In this document: positions 8,228 to 16,583 of the stretch, one piece after another
Position numbering within the stretch: the first letter of the stretch is position 1
Layout of the letters: each line of letters begins with the position of its first letter
From: Paenibacillus pinihumi DSM 23905 = JCM 16419
Lineage (GTDB): Bacteria; Bacillota; Bacilli; Paenibacillales; Paenibacillaceae
Length of the DNA: 64,000 bases
NCBI RefSeq assembly: GCF_000422505.1
Contig: NZ_AULX01000028.1
Span: 55,622-119,621, forward strand
Direction: 5' to 3'
The notes under the pieces: model-generated
Seen by the model: the letters and a program-made list of their open reading frames with translations, nothing else
Told to the model about the DNA's origin: nothing
Databases searched by the model: none
Made by a program: the position numbers and the translations under genes

Positions 8228-9598
8228 CTAACCGCTTACGGGCTGGCGCTGCTTTGCTGCATTGCGCTGTGCCGGGTGAGCCGGACGGCTGAGCCCCAGA
8301 TTCTCCCGGAGCGTGCGGCCGGTATATTCCGTGCGGAATAACCCCCTGCGCTGTAGCTCCGGGACGACGAGGTCGACGAAGTCCTCCAGTCCCCCAGGCA
8401 TGTAAGGCGGCATAATATTGAATCCGTCCGCTGCTTCCTGCTCAAACCACTCCTGCAGTTGGTCTGCAATCTGTACAGGCGTGCCCTTGATCTCGCGATG
8501 ACCGCGCGCTCCCGCAATCCGCTGGTACAGCTGGCGGATCGACAGATTCTCGCGCTCGGCCAAATCCTTCAGCAGCTTGAACCTGCTCTTCCCTCCATTG
8601 ATCTCTTCCTGTTCAGGGAGCTCAGGCAGCGGGCCGTCCTCCGGGTATGGGGACAGGTCGAAGCTGATCAGATTGGACAAGAGGCTAATGCCGGCCTCGC
8701 GCGGAATCAGCTCTTCGAGCAGCGCCTTCTTCTCATCCGCTTCAGCTTCCGTCCGGCCGATAATCGGGAATACACCAGGCATGATTTTCAATTCATCAGA
8801 GGTACGCCCGTACTTTGCAAGCCGTCCCTTTACATCCTTATAGAAAATCTGCGCCTCCTCCAGTGTCTGCCATGCCGTGAAGATGACCTCGGCCGTTCTG
8901 GCCGCCAGTTCCTTGCCCGGCTCCGATGCTCCGGCCTGAATGACAACCGGATGGCCCTGAACCGGACGGGCTACATTAAGCGGCCCTCGTACGGAGAACC
9001 ATCTGCCATGATGATCAAGTGTGTGCAATTTGCTTCTGTCCGCGAATACAGCACCGGTTTTGTCAAAGACAAAAGCATCATCCTCCCAGCTATCCCACAA
9101 CCCGGTAACCACATTCAGAAATTCCTCGGCCCGGTCATACCGCAGTGAATGCAGCAGCAATTCATCCTTGTTGAAGTTGAGGGCTTCGGCCGGATTGGCC
9201 GAGGTAACGACGTTCCATGCAGCCCGGCCACCGCTCAGATGGTCGAGCGTCGCGAACTTGCGGGCCACATGGAACGGCTCGTTGAAAGTTGTCGAGACGG
9301 TAGCTGCCAGTCCGACATGCTCCGTGACCGAGGATAAAGCTGACAGCAACGTGAGCGGCTCATGACGTATGGTAACCGTCTGGGCGACCGCCTCCGGGAA
9401 TTTCTCGGAAATCGCATACCCGTCTGCAAGAAACAGCATATCGAATTTTCCGCGCTCCGCCGTGAGGGCGAGCTGCTTGTAGAATGAGAAGTTTAAAACC
9501 TCCGAGGCCACCGTATCCGGATAACGCCAGGCTGCCACATGATGCCCGGGCGTCATCAAAAAAGCGCCAAGCCGAAGCTGCCGTTTATCCTGTCCCAT
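8228..9598 (-). CDS. FMN-dependent LLM-class monooxygenase (NtaA/SnaA/DszA type)
   Basis: 456-residue bacterial-luciferase-like monooxygenase of the NtaA/SnaA/SoxA/DszA branch, using reduced FMN from a partner reductase. The N-terminus RQLRLGAFLMTPGHHVAAW and the blocks GGRAAWNVVTS and VIQAGASEPGKELAARTAEVIFTA are characteristic of the group. The start at 9598 has AAGGGAGGAAGAG just upstream; the open frame extending further is out-of-gene reading. Its place between the permease and the TauD-like gene points to desulfonation or sulfur-compound oxidation. No flavin reductase gene is nearby. Confidence 0.88.
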   Translation of the reverse strand: MGQDKRQLRLGAFLMTPGHHVAAWRYPDTVASEVLNFSFYKQLALTAERGKFDMLFLADGYAISEKFPEAVAQTVTIRHEPLTLLSALSSVTEHVGLAATVSTTFNEPFHVARKFATLDHLSGGRAAWNVVTSANPAEALNFNKDELLLHSLRYDRAEEFLNVVTGLWDSWEDDAFVFDKTGAVFADRSKLHTLDHHGRWFSVRGPLNVARPVQGHPVVIQAGASEPGKELAARTAEVIFTAWQTLEEAQIFYKDVKGRLAKYGRTSDELKIMPGVFPIIGRTEAEADEKKALLEELIPREAGISLLSNLISFDLSPYPEDGPLPELPEQEEINGGKSRFKLLKDLAERENLSIRQLYQRIAGARGHREIKGTPVQIADQLQEWFEQEAADGFNIMPPYMPGGLEDFVDLVVPELQRRGLFRTEYTGRTLRENLGLSRPAHPAQRNAAKQRQPVSG

Positions 9599-9636
9599 CT
9601 CTCTTCCTCCCTTGAACCTGATTTTGATTGCCGGAA

Positions 9637-10467
9637 TTATTCCCGGTAGGACTGCTTCCAGCCTGTAAGACGCTTCTCCAGATTGACGAGCAGAAAATTC
9701 AGAATGACGCCAATAACCGAAATCGTGATGATGCCCGCATACATTTGCGGAATAAGAAAGCTGAATTGTGAATACTGGATCAGGTAACCGAGTCCTGAGG
9801 TCGCCCCGACCATTTCCGCTGCGACCAGCACCAGTATGGAGCTTGCTCCGGCCTGCCGGATTCCCACGAATATCGTAGGCAGAGATGCCGGAATAATAAC
9901 CTTGCGAAACAGGCTGACCGGTGACAGGCCCATGGAACGCGCCGACTTGATGAGCAGCGGGTCCACATTTTTCACCCCGCTGATTGTATTGAGCAGCAGC
10001 GGGAACAGGCAGGCGTACAGCACAATGGCCACTTTGGATGTCTCTCCGAGGCCAAGCAGCAGAATGAAGACCGGCAGAATCGCGAGTGCCGCCGTATTGC
10101 GCATAAGCTCCAGCAGCGGGTTCAAATATTCGGAGACCGGCTTCCACCAGCCAATGGCGAGGCCTAATGGGATGCTGATCAGAATAGCAAGGAGAAAGCC
10201 CCCCATGGAGCGGGCCAGGCTTGCCCCCATATGCTCGGCCAGATCACCGGACAGCAGGAGCTGCCACCAGGCCGCCGCCACCTCGGTCACAGGCGGCAGG
10301 AAAGTCGTATTGACGAGTCCTGCGCGCGGAGCCGCTTCCCAGATCACGAGCATAGCCAGGATGACGATTGAATTTTTGATGGCTTTGCGAAGCTGCGCAA
10401 GCGGCCAGCCCCAGTTCAGGCTTTTCTTCTCCTGTAAAATTAATGTCTCTCCTCTGCCGCCAGCCAT
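9637..10467 (-). CDS. ssuC: Sulfonate/taurine-type ABC transporter permease
   Basis: 276-residue inner-membrane permease of the BPD_transp_1 family with about six transmembrane helices. The EAA loop is visible as SARSMGLSPVSLFRKVIIPA, where it contacts the ATPase. The start is ATG at 10467 with GGGAGGGG about 7 nt upstream. It starts within 2 nt of the ATPase stop, so the genes are coupled. Closest in type to SsuC/TauC; nitrate or aliphatic substrates are possible alternatives. Confidence 0.88.
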   Translation of the reverse strand: MAGGRGETLILQEKKSLNWGWPLAQLRKAIKNSIVILAMLVIWEAAPRAGLVNTTFLPPVTEVAAAWWQLLLSGDLAEHMGASLARSMGGFLLAILISIPLGLAIGWWKPVSEYLNPLLELMRNTAALAILPVFILLLGLGETSKVAIVLYACLFPLLLNTISGVKNVDPLLIKSARSMGLSPVSLFRKVIIPASLPTIFVGIRQAGASSILVLVAAEMVGATSGLGYLIQYSQFSFLIPQMYAGIITISVIGVILNFLLVNLEKRLTGWKQSYRE

Positions 10468-10468
10468 A

Positions 10469-11329
10469 TCAGGCCCCTCCCTTCAATAGCGTCTCTTTGC
10501 CGCCGAAGCTGTCCAGCGTCTTTTGCTTCTCCTGTTCCTGCGCACGGCTGACCTCATCCTTGAGCAGCTCCCAGATTTCATGGCGCAGACGGACAAATTC
10601 CGGATTGGAACGCAGGTCCTCCTCATTTCTGCGGGACTGGAACGGAATGTCAACGATCTGCTTGATCCTTCCGGGACGGGAGGACATAACGGCAACCCGC
10701 TGGCCCAGGTAGACAGCCTCATCAATGCCGTGCGTAATAAAAATAATCGTCTTGCCTGTCGCTTCCCAGATTCGCAGCAGCTCGCTTTGCAGCGTCTCGC
10801 GTGTCTGGGCATCCAACGCCGCAAACGGCTCATCCATCAGCAGCACCTCCGGGTCATAGGCAAGGCTGCGGGCAATCGCCACCCGTTGCTTCATGCCCCC
10901 GGACAGCTCATAGGGATACCGGTGTTCAAAGCCGGACAGCCCGACCAGAGAAATATAATGCCGGGCGGTCTCCCGCCGTTCCCGGCGGCTGATGCCCTTC
11001 GCCTCCAGACCAAACTCCACATTGGCAAGCGCCGTCTTCCAGGGGAACAGCGCATACTGCTGAAAGACAATGCCCCGGTCCAGATCAGGACCGGCAATTT
11101 CCTTGCCATCCAGCAAGAGTTGCCCGCTGTCAGGACGGGTCAAGCCGGCCAGCAAATCCAAAAGAGTCGACTTGCCGCAGCCGCTCGGACCTACAATGAC
11201 CATAAATTCGCCTTGTCTCACTTCCAGATGAATATCGCTCAGGGCATGCTGATGTTCACTGTGCTGGCCCGGGCTGCGCCTGATCCGAAAAGACTTCTGA
11301 ACATGCCGGATGCTGATCTTCGCTGTCAT
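10469..11329 (-). CDS. ssuB: Sulfonate/taurine-type ABC transporter ATPase
   Basis: 286-residue ATPase of the SsuB/TauB/NrtD type. Walker A is GPSGCGKST, the signature is LSGGMKQR, Walker B is VLLMDEPFAALD and the switch is FITHGIDEA. The start at 11329 (GGAGG at 11338-11342) was preferred over the longer frame. It sits between the binding-protein and permease genes of one operon. Confidence 0.9.
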   Translation of the reverse strand: MTAKISIRHVQKSFRIRRSPGQHSEHQHALSDIHLEVRQGEFMVIVGPSGCGKSTLLDLLAGLTRPDSGQLLLDGKEIAGPDLDRGIVFQQYALFPWKTALANVEFGLEAKGISRRERRETARHYISLVGLSGFEHRYPYELSGGMKQRVAIARSLAYDPEVLLMDEPFAALDAQTRETLQSELLRIWEATGKTIIFITHGIDEAVYLGQRVAVMSSRPGRIKQIVDIPFQSRRNEEDLRSNPEFVRLRHEIWELLKDEVSRAQEQEKQKTLDSFGGKETLLKGGA

Positions 11330-11351
11330 CGTCCACGCCTCCTTAAATGAA

Positions 11352-12407
11352 TTATTCCGGCTTGTCGTACGGATTGTATGCATTCGTATACAACTCATCC
11401 GGGCTGTAATCCCCTTGCCTCAACTCCCCTTCCTTGACGAGCCAGTCAACCCAGGTTGAAAATTCAGATTCTGCAATCAGGCCGCCCTTGCCGGCTATTC
11501 CGGTGCTTTTCCAAAATTGAATGGCTGTTGCATCCTCCTTCCGGTTGCGTTCCTTGATAATTTTGGCGTATCTGGCGATGACCTCATCCCTGGGTGTTGT
11601 CCGGGCCCATTCAATCGCCTTGGCTGTTCCCTCAACAAATTTCCGTACCGTATTCGGGTTGTTCTGAACGAACTTATCCGTGATCACATAGCTCCCGGCA
11701 CTAAAGTTGCCGAACAGCTCCCGGTCGGTAAACAGCGGACGGATGCCGCCGCGCTCAAGCGCCTTATCCCGAAGGATGCCGCCCAGCGTAGCTACGTCAA
11801 TCTGGTTCGCACGCAGAGTCTGCTCCGAGGTTACCGGCGGCACAACGACAAGCGTAACCTGCTTGATCTCCTCCGAAGTTAATCCTTCCCGGCGCAAATA
11901 TTCCTTGATGACGAACTCATGGTGCGCACCCAGCGTATTGACAGCAATCTTCTTGCCAATCAAATCCCTGGCTGTCCGGATTGGGCTGTCATCAAGCACA
12001 TAGTAGCCGGTCCAGGTCAGATCATCGACGCCATAGTAACTGATGACCGCCTTGATCGGTGCCTTGGCCGCAATCAGCTTCACAATCGCGCCATTAAAGG
12101 CTCCGCCGAAGTCGGTATCTCCGGTAACCGTCGCCTGAATATCCTGCGGGCCGCTAATTGTGTTGCCGATGAATTTCAGCTTGAGCGGAGCGAGATAGCC
12201 AAGGTCCTCTGCCAGCTCGGGATAGGTTACACTTCCGACACTTCCCTGGTAACGAAGCTCTGTCACCTCTTGCCCGGGTTGGCCGGAACTGCCGGGTGCA
12301 GCTTGCTTCCCGGAGGCCGCCGTCGCTCCGCAGGCAGACAGCAGGATCGCGGCAGTGAACCATACCGACAAGGAAATTTGGAGTGAGACAGATTTTCGGG
12401 TCTTCAT
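11352..12407 (-). CDS. ssuA: Sulfonate/taurine-type ABC substrate-binding lipoprotein
   Basis: 351-residue extracellular binding protein of the NMT1/SsuA family. The lipoprotein signal ends in LLSAC (Cys26). The mature part starts with a linker rich in Gly, Ser and Gln and then YQGSVGSVTYPELAEDLGYL, the usual first strand and helix of SsuA/TauA. The start at 12407 has AGGAGGCT at 12413-12420. It is the first gene of the operon, preceded by a promoter and dyad element similar to those before cysT. It resembles the C-terminal part of the divergent regulator in fold type. Confidence 0.88.
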   Translation of the reverse strand: MKTRKSVSLQISLSVWFTAAILLSACGATAASGKQAAPGSSGQPGQEVTELRYQGSVGSVTYPELAEDLGYLAPLKLKFIGNTISGPQDIQATVTGDTDFGGAFNGAIVKLIAAKAPIKAVISYYGVDDLTWTGYYVLDDSPIRTARDLIGKKIAVNTLGAHHEFVIKEYLRREGLTSEEIKQVTLVVVPPVTSEQTLRANQIDVATLGGILRDKALERGGIRPLFTDRELFGNFSAGSYVITDKFVQNNPNTVRKFVEGTAKAIEWARTTPRDEVIARYAKIIKERNRKEDATAIQFWKSTGIAGKGGLIAESEFSTWVDWLVKEGELRQGDYSPDELYTNAYNPYDKPE

Positions 12408-12510
12408 GATAGAGCCTCCTGACAAGTAGAATGTAATCTGGTCTACAATCGAATAGCCATTGGGAACATTGTCGAAGGGATGCATCTTACAGCCTAACTT
12501 TAAACACATA

Positions 12511-12535
12511 AATTCCTATATACTTACTATGTTTT
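12511..12535 (-). promoter_or_regulatory. Candidate sulfur-responsive operator before ssuA
   Basis: The string AATTCCTATATACTTACTAT at 12511-12530 nearly repeats the dyad before cysT (18 of 21 positions shared over the core). It lies just downstream of the -10 box. Binding by an Rrf2-family repressor such as CymR is inferred from spacing and the sulfur genes, not shown. Confidence 0.5.
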
Positions 12536-12549
12536 AATTTCTATAATTG

Positions 12550-12578
12550 ACTATAAAAGCTGCAAGTGGCAGCGTCAA
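12550..12578 (-). promoter_or_regulatory. Sigma-A-type promoter of sulfonate operon
   Basis: On the minus strand: TTGACG (12573-12578), a 17-nt spacer, then TATAGT (12550-12555). The -35 is identical to that of the cysT promoter. Confidence 0.6.
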
Positions 12579-12671
12579 TACAATGACGACAACTGACCAT
12601 GAATGAAGAACAACGAGGAGGAAGGAACAGGAACCAATAACTGAGATCGTATTGAGGGAGGCATGATGGGG

Positions 12672-13595
12672 ATGTCCATGCAGCAGTTTAATTTCATTTC
12701 ATTACAGGAGACGCTTGATCTGCTCGGCATAAGCCGCTCTACCTTTGACAGATGGCGCAAGCAAAAACAGCTTCCATACCGGAAGATCGGGAAGGAAATC
12801 TGGGTGGATAAGCAAGAGCTGGAGGGATGGCTGAGGCGGCAGCAGGTCCCTGAATTGTCCGCCAGTCCTCCAAATGAGGAACTCCGGAACCAGGGCCGGC
12901 TGCAGGTTATTCATATCGGCTACCAGAGCAGATCCATACCTTCATGGACAGCCGTCGTCATGAAATCACTCGGCTGGTTCGAAGAGGAACTCAGAAGCTC
13001 CGCCGGCACAAGCGGGGTTCAGGTCTGCTGGCATGATGCCGCAAATGGCCCGGAGCTGGTACAGGCGATGGTCGGCGGAAATATCCATATTGCTTCCCTG
13101 GACATTTACCCGCTTGGCCTGAGCTTCTCCTTGCGCCAGATGCTGCCCGATTTTCGCCCTGTCCTGCTCGCAGCAGGCGGCTGGAGCATGGGCAGCATGA
13201 ACACCGCTGCTGATAAGGGGCTGCTGTCAGGCATTACGGCCGACGAAGTGTGGGCAGCCCGTCACCCGGCCAGTGCAGTCGCCTGCTTGAAAGCCCACTT
13301 ACGGGTACAGCACTTTATGCGGACGGAGCCTGATTTCGCTGTAGAATTAATCGCCCGGGCGCGACATCTTCCTTTGAATTCTGTGCGGGCTGTTATGGAC
13401 CAGATCCGGTGGGAAACCTGCTTCATAGAGGAGAAGTCTGAAATCGACACTGCGGGCGATTCCCCCGAAAAACAACCAAGCGCTTCAGGTGTACCTTTCA
13501 AGAAGGAAGATTCGGGGTCGATCCCCTATCATCCTGAGTATCTGAGGCAGGCTATGGAGCTGGTAAAGCTGCCGCATAACGGCTATGTCACCTGA
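12672..13595 (+). CDS. HTH_17/excisionase domain fused to SsuA-like binding domain, putative regulator
   Basis: 307-residue protein without signal peptide. Residues about 5-60 are an excisionase/MerR-like helix-turn-helix (SLQETLDLLGISRSTFDRWR, then GKEIWVDKQELEGWL). After a linker, residues about 78-230 read like a periplasmic-binding-protein domain of the NMT1/SsuA type (IHIGYQSRSIPSWTAVVMKS, SLGWFEEEL, LVQAMVGGNIHIASLDIYPL). It is divergent from the sulfonate operon, so a cytoplasmic sensor of the transported compound is the natural reading. ATG 12672 is 10 nt after GGGAGG; ATG 12666 or 12663 are alternatives. The tail (about 255-285) is low complexity. Function is inferred. Confidence 0.75.
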   Translation: MSMQQFNFISLQETLDLLGISRSTFDRWRKQKQLPYRKIGKEIWVDKQELEGWLRRQQVPELSASPPNEELRNQGRLQVIHIGYQSRSIPSWTAVVMKSLGWFEEELRSSAGTSGVQVCWHDAANGPELVQAMVGGNIHIASLDIYPLGLSFSLRQMLPDFRPVLLAAGGWSMGSMNTAADKGLLSGITADEVWAARHPASAVACLKAHLRVQHFMRTEPDFAVELIARARHLPLNSVRAVMDQIRWETCFIEEKSEIDTAGDSPEKQPSASGVPFKKEDSGSIPYHPEYLRQAMELVKLPHNGYVT

Positions 13596-13644
13596 AAAAT
13601 GACATTGTGCAGCAGCCAAATTCATATCAAAATAGTACCAACTA

Positions 13645-15036
13645 TTATGCATTTACAGACTCCGCCGAGACCATATCAATCCGTTCCCAGGCTCGTTTCC
13701 GCCATCTGAAGAACATCATTGCGGCCCGTACCCATTCATCGATTGCAAAGGCAAGCCAAATGCCAGCCAGACCCATATGCAGCACAATGCCCAGCAGAAA
13801 AGCCGCCGGCACGCTGATGCCCCACATGGAAATAATTCCGATCAGGACAGGATACCGTACATCACCGGCAGCGTTCAGTGAACTGATGAGTACCATATTG
13901 CACGCGCGAGCAGGCTCCAGCAGGATCGATAGCAGGAATAACTGGCCGCCCAGGCGGATAATCTCTTCATCTGAAGTGAACAGACCAAGCAGCGGACCGG
14001 AGACAAGATAGAGCAGAATGCTGACCGACATTGTCAGGAGCAGTCCTGCCTTCAAGCTGTACAGTCCCGAACGGTAGGCATCTTCCTTCCGTCTTGAGCC
14101 GATTAAATGGCCGACAATAATTTGGGTTCCCGTCCCGATTGACATCGAAATAATGAAGATGAATGAGGTAATATTTTGGGTATAGATCTTGGTCGTTAAT
14201 GCCGCTGCTCCCAGCATGGAAATCAAATACGTAATGACGCCCTGAGACAGATTGTATGAGACCGGTTCGCCGGCAGACGGAAGCCCGAGCTTGAATAGGA
14301 GCCGGGTATCCTCTCCCGAAATTTGCCCGGGGTGAATCAAACGGACAGGATGCGGAAGCCGGCGCCTGCATAATAATAGAAATGCCAGCATGGCCAGCAG
14401 CCGGGTCACCCAGGTGGAGACGGCGACTCCGCTCACACCGAACACCGGAATACCGAACGGCTCCATGAGGACAATACAATTGCCGATAATGTTAACTACA
14501 TTGACGGCCAGCGAGAGCAGCATCATTTCCTTCACCATGCCCCGACACCGCAGCATGGTGCCCAGCGTCATATTTACAGCGATCATAAACATGGAGCTTC
14601 CGACGACGGACAAATAGATTTCACTCTGCTCCATGATTGCCGGCTCCAAGGCAAACAGGCGAAGAAAAACACCGGGAAAAAGCAGCAAGCACACACTGAC
14701 GACAAGACCGATCATGAGGTTTAAAGACAAGGAAAGCGCGCTTATCCGCTCTACATCCTTCAGCTTGCCCGCACCCAACCACTGATTCAGGACTACAGCG
14801 GTGCCAACTGTAAAAAATCCGAACAGCAGGCCCGCAATCGTTAAAATCTGATTAGCCAAGCCCACTGCCGTAACGGATGTATCCGAATAACTGCTCAGCA
14901 TAATCGTATCAACGACCCCAAGGAGCATGCCGAACAGGTTTTCCAAAAAAATCGGCCAAGTGAGCGACAGCAGCCGGTATGATTTCAAAGGTTCCCTGGG
15001 ATTATCCGGAGAATGTGTCGTCTTATCCCCATGCAT
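13645..15036 (-). CDS. MATE family multidrug/metabolite exporter
   Basis: 463-residue cation-coupled exporter with about twelve hydrophobic helices in two related halves (first-half WPIFLENLFGMLLGVVDTIM, second-half GLPSAGEPVSYNLSQGV). The start at 15036 has GAGGAGGAG at 15044-15052. It overlaps the end of the PHP gene by 14 nt and is the last gene of the long minus-strand operon. It ends convergent with the HTH/binding-protein regulator 49 nt away, with only a weak hairpin between. Confidence 0.88.
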   Translation of the reverse strand: MHGDKTTHSPDNPREPLKSYRLLSLTWPIFLENLFGMLLGVVDTIMLSSYSDTSVTAVGLANQILTIAGLLFGFFTVGTAVVLNQWLGAGKLKDVERISALSLSLNLMIGLVVSVCLLLFPGVFLRLFALEPAIMEQSEIYLSVVGSSMFMIAVNMTLGTMLRCRGMVKEMMLLSLAVNVVNIIGNCIVLMEPFGIPVFGVSGVAVSTWVTRLLAMLAFLLLCRRRLPHPVRLIHPGQISGEDTRLLFKLGLPSAGEPVSYNLSQGVITYLISMLGAAALTTKIYTQNITSFIFIISMSIGTGTQIIVGHLIGSRRKEDAYRSGLYSLKAGLLLTMSVSILLYLVSGPLLGLFTSDEEIIRLGGQLFLLSILLEPARACNMVLISSLNAAGDVRYPVLIGIISMWGISVPAAFLLGIVLHMGLAGIWLAFAIDEWVRAAMMFFRWRKRAWERIDMVSAESVNA

Positions 15037-15514
15037 TCCCGGACTCCTCCTCTTCAATGAAGAGCGGTTGGCTAAAGGCTCCAAAGACCTTGTACATGCG
15101 ATCCCATTGCTCGCCTGACTGCAGTTTGACCGTTATCGTATTTCCTTCTGTGCGGATCGATTCAAAAACATATTGCGGGGGACCGTCGCCGTTAATCACT
15201 TCAATACCCGAATAAGACTTCATAGCCAGCATATCTTCAAGCTTCCAATATTGTGAATAATAGCGATTCGGATGCACCAGCAGCATGTGGCATTCGGAAC
15301 TGCTCACTTCAACGGCCTCGAATAAATTCGGAATACGGCTTTCTTCCGTATGGCGCATAACAAGGTTATGATCGGATACCGCAAAAAAATCGTAGTCATT
15401 ATACATCCGGTATATGGTTGATAGAGGATGATGGCCGTCACTGTCCGACGTATGGTTGTGAAAGCTGCCCCGGAGCCACAGTCCCTGCTCCATATATGGA
15501 TTCGCTAGCTTCAA
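15023..15514 (-). CDS. PHP-domain phosphoesterase-like protein, internally shortened
   Basis: 163 residues. The PHP metal motif is clear (FHNHTSDSDGH at about 18-28, SDHN at 47-50, Glu69/Glu74 and ECHMLL at 74-79, GIEVING at 103-109). The usual stretch after EVIN with the late Asp-x-His ligand is missing; the sequence passes straight into a C-terminal strand region (ESIRTEGNTITV). Family members I know are commonly 250-300 residues. TTG at 15514 was chosen because GGAGAGGGAG lies just upstream; a longer frame to 15568 lacks a ribosome binding site. It may be an inactive or altered enzyme. Confidence 0.65.
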   Translation of the reverse strand: MKLANPYMEQGLWLRGSFHNHTSDSDGHHPLSTIYRMYNDYDFFAVSDHNLVMRHTEESRIPNLFEAVEVSSSECHMLLVHPNRYYSQYWKLEDMLAMKSYSGIEVINGDGPPQYVFESIRTEGNTITVKLQSGEQWDRMYKVFGAFSQPLFIEEEESGNAWG

Positions 15515-15578
15515 ATTCTCCCTCTCCTGTCTGTCTCTTCGTCTTGTAGTATCTGCAAGATTGCTCAAGGCAGTCCGG

Positions 15579-16511
15579 CTATTCTTTTATGGAACCGATC
15601 ATCACGCCTTGGGCAAAATATTTTTGCAGCAGGGGATATACAATCAAAATCGGAGTGATGACAATGATGATTGTGGCCATCTTCAGCGATGTGCCGGTTA
15701 CTTGTATTTTATCGACCATTTGCATCTGCAGCGGGTTGGTTGCGTTCGCCAAAGCCTTGGCAAGTGCCTGCTGCCTGGTCAGCATTTCCTGCAGTACAGT
15801 GGAAAGCGGCTTTAAATCGGAATTACGCACATAAAATGCGCCCGTGAACCAGTCGTTCCAGTGTCCAACTGCATTGAACAGCCCGATTGCGGCAAACACC
15901 GGCTTGCTGACTGGAAGAAGGATGCGAAAAAAAATCCCAAAATCACTGCACCCGTCAATGCGCGCTGCCTCCTCGAGCCCTGCCGGAGTTTGCTGGAAAA
16001 ACGACCTCATAATCATTATGTTCCAGACACTGTACAAGGCCGGAAGAATATAGACCCAAATGCTATTGGTGAGGGAAAGATTCTTCAGTACAATATAGTA
16101 GGGAATTAATCCGCCGTTAAACAGCATCGTGAAAAAAAACAAAAAGGTCAGCTGCTTATGTCCCGGAAGGGTACGGCTTTTTAGCGCATAGGCTGCAAGA
16201 GCAGTCAGCAGCACGCTAAGTACGGTCCCAAGCAGCGTACGGAATAACGAAATCATAAAGCCGTTCACTACATTGGATTGCGTGAAGACTTCTTTAAAAT
16301 TTCCCAGCGTGAACTGCCTTGGCCAAAAGTAAATGCCTCCTTTCGCTGCATCGGTGCCAACATTGAAAGCCAGTGCAAGCACATTCAGAATCGGCAATAA
16401 AATACTGAGGCTCAACAGGATCAACAGTCCGTAATTTACGGCATCGAACACCTTGTCCAACGCTAAGGAAGACGTAGAAGCTCTCTTCATCGTGCATTTC
16501 CCCCATTTCAT
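15579..16511 (-). CDS. Carbohydrate ABC transporter permease (LplC type)
   Basis: 310-residue permease with six predicted helices and the EAA loop (ARIDGCSDFGIFFRILLPVS). It is the second permease of a CUT1-type oligosaccharide importer of the LplB/LplC group common in Paenibacillus. ATG 16511 has GGAGG about 10 nt upstream; an internal ATG at 16490 is possible. It follows the binding-protein gene, and no ATPase is encoded, as is usual for systems sharing an MsmX-type ATPase. Confidence 0.9.
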   Translation of the reverse strand: MKWGKCTMKRASTSSLALDKVFDAVNYGLLILLSLSILLPILNVLALAFNVGTDAAKGGIYFWPRQFTLGNFKEVFTQSNVVNGFMISLFRTLLGTVLSVLLTALAAYALKSRTLPGHKQLTFLFFFTMLFNGGLIPYYIVLKNLSLTNSIWVYILPALYSVWNIMIMRSFFQQTPAGLEEAARIDGCSDFGIFFRILLPVSKPVFAAIGLFNAVGHWNDWFTGAFYVRNSDLKPLSTVLQEMLTRQQALAKALANATNPLQMQMVDKIQVTGTSLKMATIIIVITPILIVYPLLQKYFAQGVMIGSIKE

Positions 16512-16583
16512 TCTTCAGAAGCCTCCCACCTCCCGGGAAAGGCTTCTGATATCACGCTATTTTGATGCGGTTGTCAGTCGGCA

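Noticed and set aside
9599..10147. Extension of the monooxygenase frame into the permease gene
   Set aside because: The extension is read in another frame of the real permease gene; a strong ribosome binding site sits just before 9598.
13631..13646. Hairpin AATAGT/ACTATT between regulator and MATE genes
   Set aside because: Only 6 AT-rich base pairs with no T-run; too weak to call a terminator.
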